Assembly (NCBI RefSeq): GCF_034190915.1
Contig: NW_026947503.1
Span: 17,206,532 to 17,270,531 of the forward strand
Direction: 5' to 3'
Length of the DNA stretch: 64,000 bases
Source: Cavia porcellus
Taxonomy: Eukaryota > Chordata > Mammalia > Rodentia > Caviidae
The notes beneath the pieces are model-generated. The model saw only the letters and a list, made by a program, of their open reading frames with translations. It was not told where the DNA came from and did not search any database. The stretch's first letter is position 1. Every line of letters starts with the position of its first letter. A program made the translations under genes and the position numbers. Below, one piece after another: positions 59,226-64,000 of the stretch.

Positions 59226-59367
59226 AGCTGAGCAGGGTGGCACATGCCTGTAATTCCAGCTCTAGGGAGGATAAGGCAAGAGGATTGCCATGAGTTTGAG
59301 CCTACACAGAGGTCAAGGTGAGCCAGAATTACACGGTGAGACCCTATCTCAGATAAACAAACAAACA
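59226..59367 (+). mobile_element. B1 SINE
   Basis: GAGCAGGGTGGCACATGCCTG, TAATTCCAGCTCTAGGG, AGGCAAGAGGATTGCCATG, the middle GAGGTCAAGGTGAGCCAG and GTGAGACCCTATCTCAG, ending in (CAAA)n. The likely target duplication AACCTAATCTG (59,215-59,225) / AACCTAACCTG (59,368-59,378) matches 10 of 11. Confidence 0.93.
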
Positions 59368-59429
59368 AACCTAACCTGTCAACCAGTCCTTACAACTCCA
59401 CTCTGTAAATACAGGTAGAGTTAAAGGCG

Positions 59430-60080
59430 TCTTGTACCCTGCATTGCTAATACCTCAGTCTGAGCTACCATTGCTGTCCAGGGGTACTACTGCACACTGT
59501 TCTCCCTGCTTTCACCTCTGCCAGCTGCCTCATATGGACAACCTAACCAGAATGACCTTGTTAAATGTGAGTAAATATCTTGTTAATATCTCTTTCTGCT
59601 GCTCAAAATACTCCGGTGCAAGTCAAGTTTTAAAAATCCCGGAAGGGCTAACATGGGTTAGTTAGTTCCCCATTGCCATCTGGGCCACTGCAACCCTTCC
59701 CCTCGCACACTGCGCTCCACCTGGACATGTAATCCTTGCTAAATGTTCATGTTAGGTGCTTCCCCTGCACCTCAGCCATTTCCTCTGTCTCACCTTCCAC
59801 ATTCACAGGCTTGCTCTCTCCTTCAAATCTTTGCTCAAATATCAGCGCAGCAGTTATGTCTTCTCTGCACATACTACTGAAGACTGTGCATATCTTCCTT
59901 CTCCTTCAATATTCCCTGCCTGGTTTTCAATTTAATTGTCTGTGTAGCATTCATTAGCATCTAACATGTTATGCATGTGTGCATTAAATACGCATTTTCT
60001 GATACTTTAGAATATGGAGTTCATGGAGTTAGGAATTTTGTCTCTTAATCATTGCTGCTCTCTAGACATTATAAAAGTGG
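59430..60080 (+). mobile_element. L2 LINE 3' region
   Basis: Long, ordered match to the L2 3' end: a tract around CTGCCTCATATGGACAACC, CCAGAATGACCTTGTTAAATG, GCAACCCTTCCCCTCGC, TCCTTCAAATCTTTGCTCAAA, TATTCCCTGCCTGGTTTTC, CATTAGCATCTAACATG, and the terminal AGTTCATGGAGTTAGGAATTTTG. Three 71-77 codon frames within it are chance frames. Confidence 0.7.
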
Positions 60081-60127
60081 CACAACATGTACAGTTTAGG
60101 TGGATGATCTGTGAATTTAACTTTACA

Positions 60128-60290
60128 AATATGTGCCTGCAATACCAGCCTTTGAGGAGGCTGAGACAGGAGGATTGCAAGTTGGAGCAACCTGAACCGT
60201 GTAGTGAGATATTGACTCAAAAATATTAATACAAGAGCTGCAGATGTAGCTCAGTGCAAGGCCCTACTTTTTCAACATCCAGTACTATGA
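60128..60290 (+). mobile_element. B1-dID dimeric SINE, 5'-truncated
   Basis: B1 half: ATGTGCCTGCAATACCAGCC, GAGGAGGCTGAGACAGGAGG, TGCAAGTTGGAGCAACC, GTGAGATATTGACTC, then an A-rich linker. ID half: AGAGCTGCAGATGTAGCTCA, GTGCAAGGCCC, a worn B box (CATCCAGTACTATG) and a CACAAACAAGC tail. Same layout as the element at 24,099 but without the AT expansion. Confidence 0.78.
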
Positions 60291-62304
60291 AGCACACAAA
60301 CAAGCAAAAAACTCTATATCATGTAAAGCAACCAATAACATTATATAAAATTATAAATATCTCTATTTCTATCACAGTCCTACCTATTCTGAATAAAAGA
60401 AGAAAAGTCAAGGTGAAAAGCATATCCATATACCTTAGGTTTATAGTTTTTATCTTTTTTATTGATATCACTGCTGACAATTTATCTTGTTATCCTATGA
60501 AGAGAGATAGCTAGCCTCTGCTGCACTTGATTCTCATCTCAAATGAACATATGCGACTGTGAATGCTCCACGTAATTGACTTTGTCACTGTCTTGAACTG
60601 ACTTAGCCCAATGTGATAGTCAGAATTTTCATTAGATATCAGTAGCCTTTAATGGATAAAGTTAGTTCATATCCATATGCCAGTCTCCCACAGCACTGCT
60701 ATTAGATGGCAGTAGGCAATGAAAGCAAATCTTGTGGAAAGTAATCACACTGTACACTGGTAATAACACCAGTATAAAGACTTGATTAGCAATAGGCACA
60801 GTGCTAAAGACTATTTATAGTTCAAAAATGATCTTGTTTCATTGCTCTCTAATACACCAAATAGTACTTTCTATGAAGGCTGATGGGAAAGTGGGTGTCT
60901 ACATATTCTTAGGCTATTTGAGCAAGCCTTTCAGATGAATAAGAAATAGTGTCTTCCAAGAAGATGAATTATAGTTTTCATAACTTGTTGACCTCTCGGG
61001 CTGAATTTAAAAAAAAAAAAAAAACAGAATTAGAACTCTTGTATCTTCTAGACTTTGTGTAGTACTCTTTCCAGAGCTATAGGTCTTTAACTCCTAACAG
61101 GCTGTGTCATCTGTCTTAAAACATCACTACTCCTTAAGTCAAAAAGTCAGTAGCGGGATTATGTTGATATACTTAACTTTTGCCATAAATTTACACATCA
61201 TACTATTTAATATGAAGTTATATCAGTGTTGCTTAACTAGAATATTTTAAATAAAGCAACTCAAGTCCAGTATAGCACTCAGAACATACATATTCTAAGG
61301 TAAATGCAGCTTGGTTCAGTATAAGCATCTAAATCATGCCCTCTAAATGTTTAATTGCCACAATTTTATTTATACCAAAGGCATCCAAAAATATTCTCCA
61401 ACTCATGAAATAAATGCTGATGAAGCATGAATGACAAAGGTAAGAACGTTAGGCTTATGCAAATCTTAGAATGAAAGAAAATTTAGAAACCCTTGTCAAG
61501 ACCATTGAAATTATAGCTGAAGAAAGTAAACAAAAGCACTACAAAACTTGTCCTAATACATGAAAAGCTACACGAAATTCTAGAGCCCAAGATTTTTATT
61601 CTTAGTTTCTTGTCTTCTTTCCAAATTCCTATTAGATTTTGGCATGTTATCAAAAATCCCTCACTCATTCATTCACTCCGCCTCTGACACAGAACACCTG
61701 CTCCTATGTCAGGTAAGCAATTGAAGACATTAACATTGAGAAGTAGCCCAATAACAGAAACTGAGCAGCTCCTGGAAGATTAATGCAATGTATCACTCAC
61801 CAAGTGCTAAGATTTCCTCTCTGACATTATTTTCTGCTCTTATCAACTTAGCAGGTCACTTAGGGACAGTGAGATGACAGGGGGGACTGGTACTGAAGTT
61901 TAAGAGCAGAGTACACATACCAGGAGGTACCCAGCATTGCATGACTTTCCCAGGGGCAGCCCAGGCTGTCTGCAAATTTGCTCTCACATCCAGGGGCAGC
62001 AAAAGTCCCACATACTGAATTTATCCTACAGAAAGTTCTATGATAGACTAGCGCAATGCCAGAGAAATGTAAGAACTGAGTGAAAGACAGTTCAGTCTCT
62101 ATTGACTTCCAGCTGTCTACTTCACACACTTGTCTCAGCCAATGGCCCTGGCCAGCATTTGCAGTTGTACCTTCTGTGAACAGCACAGTATATAGACCTT
62201 GATACAGAGGGCTCTGGATTAGGCCCACAGTCTCTCCATCTGCTGTTTCTGTATCTCCAGCCCTGCTCCCTCACTGATAATAGATGAAAGTCGATGATAG
62301 TACC
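60291..62304. other. No identifiable feature except a poly(A) run
   Basis: A run of 16 at 61,009-61,024. Overlapping antisense frames at 61,860-62,310 (up to 122 codons) lie in complex sequence of unknown origin. They have no family motif and no splice context that I trust. Confidence 0.4.
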
Positions 62305-62641
62305 TGTCATGGTTTATGTCTGTGGCCCCCAGGCCTCATGAGTTTCCACTGTGTATTTGTGATTGGTTTATTATCTAGTGCTTGATGGTGTCAGTGCTCC
62401 ATCCACATAGGGGTGGAGCCAGGATGTGATGTACTGGCAGGAAGAAGCTGTGTCTTGCTCTTTGCTGGTTCCTGCTTGCTGTTTGCAGTCGCCATGAACT
62501 GTGGCCCAGCCATGCCCGCCTACCTTGGAGCCAACTGAGTGTGGGCTGAAACCTCAAAAAATTGTAAGAAGTAAACCTTTCCTTTCTCAACTTGGGCTTC
62601 AAGTATTTTGTCTCCGCAATGAGTAAGAAGTAACTAAGACA
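62305..62641 (+). mobile_element. MaLR solo LTR (ORR1-like) with 5-bp target duplication
   Basis: 337 bp, TGTCATGGTTTATGTC to GAAGTAACTAAGACA, and clearly the same subfamily as the copy at 4,023: GGCCTCATGAGTTTCCAC, GGGGTGGAGCCAGGATGTGA, GCCATGAACTGTGGCCCAGC, GAGCCAACTGAGTGTGGGC, CAAGTATTTTGTCTCCGC. Flanked by a perfect pentamer GTACC at 62,300-62,304 and 62,642-62,646. Confidence 0.95.
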
Positions 62642-62701
62642 GTACCTATCTCATTGCACTGCTGTGAACACGTGAGGTGAAGCAACTAGAATGTTTTTGA
62701 C

Positions 62702-62990
62702 TCTTAAGATTCACTGAGTACTTACTATGTGCCAGGAATATCAGTAATACATTTACATGCACTATTTAATTTTTACCATATGCATTATTATGCTCTGCAT
62801 TATACACATAAAGAACTGGTTTATATTTTTATTATTTAGGGGACTTGAGAGATAGCACATTAATAGAGCACTAGCCTTGTGTATCAAGAGCCATGTGTTC
62901 AGTTCCCTGAAATGCAAAAAGAAAATTGTACTGTCATTCCAAGTATCTCATAATTAGTAAACAGTAGAGCTAGGATCTTAGCCAAAGTAG
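62702..62990 (+). mobile_element. MIR SINE, split by an old ID
   Basis: Left part: CACTGAGTACTTACTATGTGCC, AGGAATATCAGTAATACATTT, GCACTATTTAATTTTTACC. Right part after the ID: CTCATAATTAGTAAACAGTAG, AGCTAGGATCTTAGCC. The two parts join into one MIR in the right order. Confidence 0.75.
62839..62925 (+). mobile_element. Old ID SINE inside the MIR
   Basis: GGGGACTTGAGAGATAGCAC (from 'ggggctggggatatagctc'), TTAATAGAGCACTAGCCTTG, GTGTTCAGTTCCCTGAAATG, AAAAAGAAAA tail. Degenerate, with no clear target duplication. Confidence 0.75.
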
Positions 62991-63699
62991 ACTGACATAT
63001 AAACCCAATTCTTAATTAATCAGAAATTCTGAACAGTGAGTTAATTCCCCTGAACAACACACTTCCTTGACATTGTTATTCAATACCTTCCTCATTTCTT
63101 AGACATTTGGGTGTGTTTTGCTCCGATAAGCAACAGCTACATTTTTATAACAGTCATTCTGCAAAACTGTTATTTTTCTCTCACCTTTTGCTCCATTTAC
63201 AACAGCTGATAACCAAAAACATCCATCTGACTCTCAAAAGTCTTCATTTTTTTCTGCATGATTTCCTTCTTTAAGAACTACCCAGATAATGCAAAAATAT
63301 GTGTATTTAGGTGTAAGGAATGTATTAAAGCACAATATTTTCATTATAGTCTTAAGATTTACAACGATTTCTTCCATATATCTAGAATGGTGACTAGTTC
63401 TTCAAGCCACTAAATAGAGACCCTAGAAAACATTCGTATTGTGTCACAGAGAATTTGAGCACAATAGCAGGATGGATATCTTGCTGAGGAAATCTGGAAT
63501 CTCCATCAGTAGTAGCAGAGATTAAAGTATTTGGAAATTTTGATATAAGACAGATAACCTAACCTGAACAAGCTTTAAAAGTTGTAAGCTTTTACTTCAT
63601 AATGCTTTTGATTTAAAATTGTCTTCCAGCTCAAAGTTTCTATGCTCTCATTACTTAAAGAACTTAGAATTTCCTTTGTCAGGACTTCTGTTTAAAACA
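62991..63699. other. No identifiable feature
   Basis: AT-rich unique sequence. Confidence 0.45.
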
Positions 63700-64000
63700 T
63701 ATCAAGAATTTAAAAAAATCAGACCCCCAAAATTCAAAGACCCACTCCAAAAGTGAGCATCTGCGATGAATAAACAATTCTCAGATGAAGAAATACAAAC
63801 GGTAAATAAATATATGAAAAAATGTTCATTATCATTAGTTATTAGAGAAATGCAAATTAAAACCACACTGAGATTTCATCTCACTCCTGAAAGAATGGCC
63901 AAGATCAAGAAAACCACCAACAACAAAATGCTGGAGAGGCTGTGGAGAAAAATGAACTCTCCTGCACTGTTGGTGGGAGTGTAGACTAGTGCAACCATTG
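63700..64000 (+). mobile_element. L1 LINE, ORF2 C-terminal part, broken, runs off the window
   Basis: Encodes the familiar L1 ORF2 segment after the reverse transcriptase: residues NKQFSDEEIQ, then MKKCSLSLVIREMQIKTT, then LRFHLTPERMAKIKK, in one frame from about 63,766. The nucleotide signature GAGAAATGCAAATTAAAACC is diagnostic. An extra base in the A run near 63,927 shifts the frame, and the expected continuation also meets a stop at about 63,952, so this copy cannot encode a full ORF2. It reads rodent-like (AAGATCAAGAAAACC). The left end is uncertain, and the element continues past the right edge. Confidence 0.92.

Noticed and set aside
61860..62310. Antisense frames of 122 and 62 codons
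   Set aside because: Overlap in different frames, no motif, no reliable splice sites.
1..64000. CRISPR array, operon, prophage or other microbial system
   Set aside because: No spaced direct repeats of that kind, no dense coding, and the repeats are all mammalian retroelements.

Overview
This is AT-rich, CpG-poor mammalian nuclear DNA from an intergenic or intronic region. I find no recognisable protein-coding gene, classical RNA gene, CpG island or prokaryotic feature. Almost all open reading frames are short, lie in repeats or simple sequence, and have no family signature. The repeats point to a rodent. There are tRNA-Ala-derived ID SINEs, B1 (7SL-derived) SINEs including forms with the internal quasi-duplication, B1+ID dimers of the B1-dID type, many rodent-style MaLR LTRs and a rodent-like L1. 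Dimeric B1-dID elements and the distinctive young ID subfamily (GCGGCATAAGC core, GGTACCGATAAAAA tail) argue for a non-murid rodent. A squirrel-related or beaver/kangaroo-rat-like lineage is my guess, not a demonstrated assignment.

Layout. 1-14 kb: old MIR and L2 pieces, a MaLR LTR split by a young ID, a solo MaLR LTR with a perfect 5-bp target duplication, two perfect palindromic CRE sites 131 bp apart, a possible but unproven exon near 8.8 kb, an MLT1-type LTR split by another young ID. 14.3-17.4 kb: repeat-poor DNA with the homeodomain-site-rich texture of conserved non-coding DNA. 17.4-30.3 kb: repeat-dense, with a structurally complete MaLR element (LTR, internal region, LTR) at 20,958-22,902, a B1-dID whose ID half is split by an (AT)20 tract, a 225-bp purine tract, an old MLT1 carrying an old ID, a young ID next to it, and an antisense L1 carrying a B1. 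30.3-38 kb: sparse MIR, MaLR and B1. 38.2-44.2 kb: six kilobases with almost no recognisable repeat. 44.2-54.3 kb: young ID, an inverted pair of MaLR LTRs, an old L1 interrupted by two tandem LTRs, and an MLT1 interrupted by another LTR. 54.3-64 kb: MIR, L1 3' UTR, L2, B1, B1-dID, a second solo LTR with perfect target duplication, an ID inside a MIR, and a broken L1 running off the right edge.

The elements record a layered history. MIR/L2 and old L1 came first, then MLT1 and other MaLR LTRs, then B1 and B1-dID, and last the ID subfamily, whose copies keep 10-15 bp perfect target duplications. I saw no clear evidence of a novel gene system. The best leads for follow-up are the CRE pair, the two repeat-poor conserved-element candidates, the exon candidate, and several unusual rearrangements of repeats. 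All family names come from remembered consensus patterns, not from a database search, and boundaries of old repeats are approximate.
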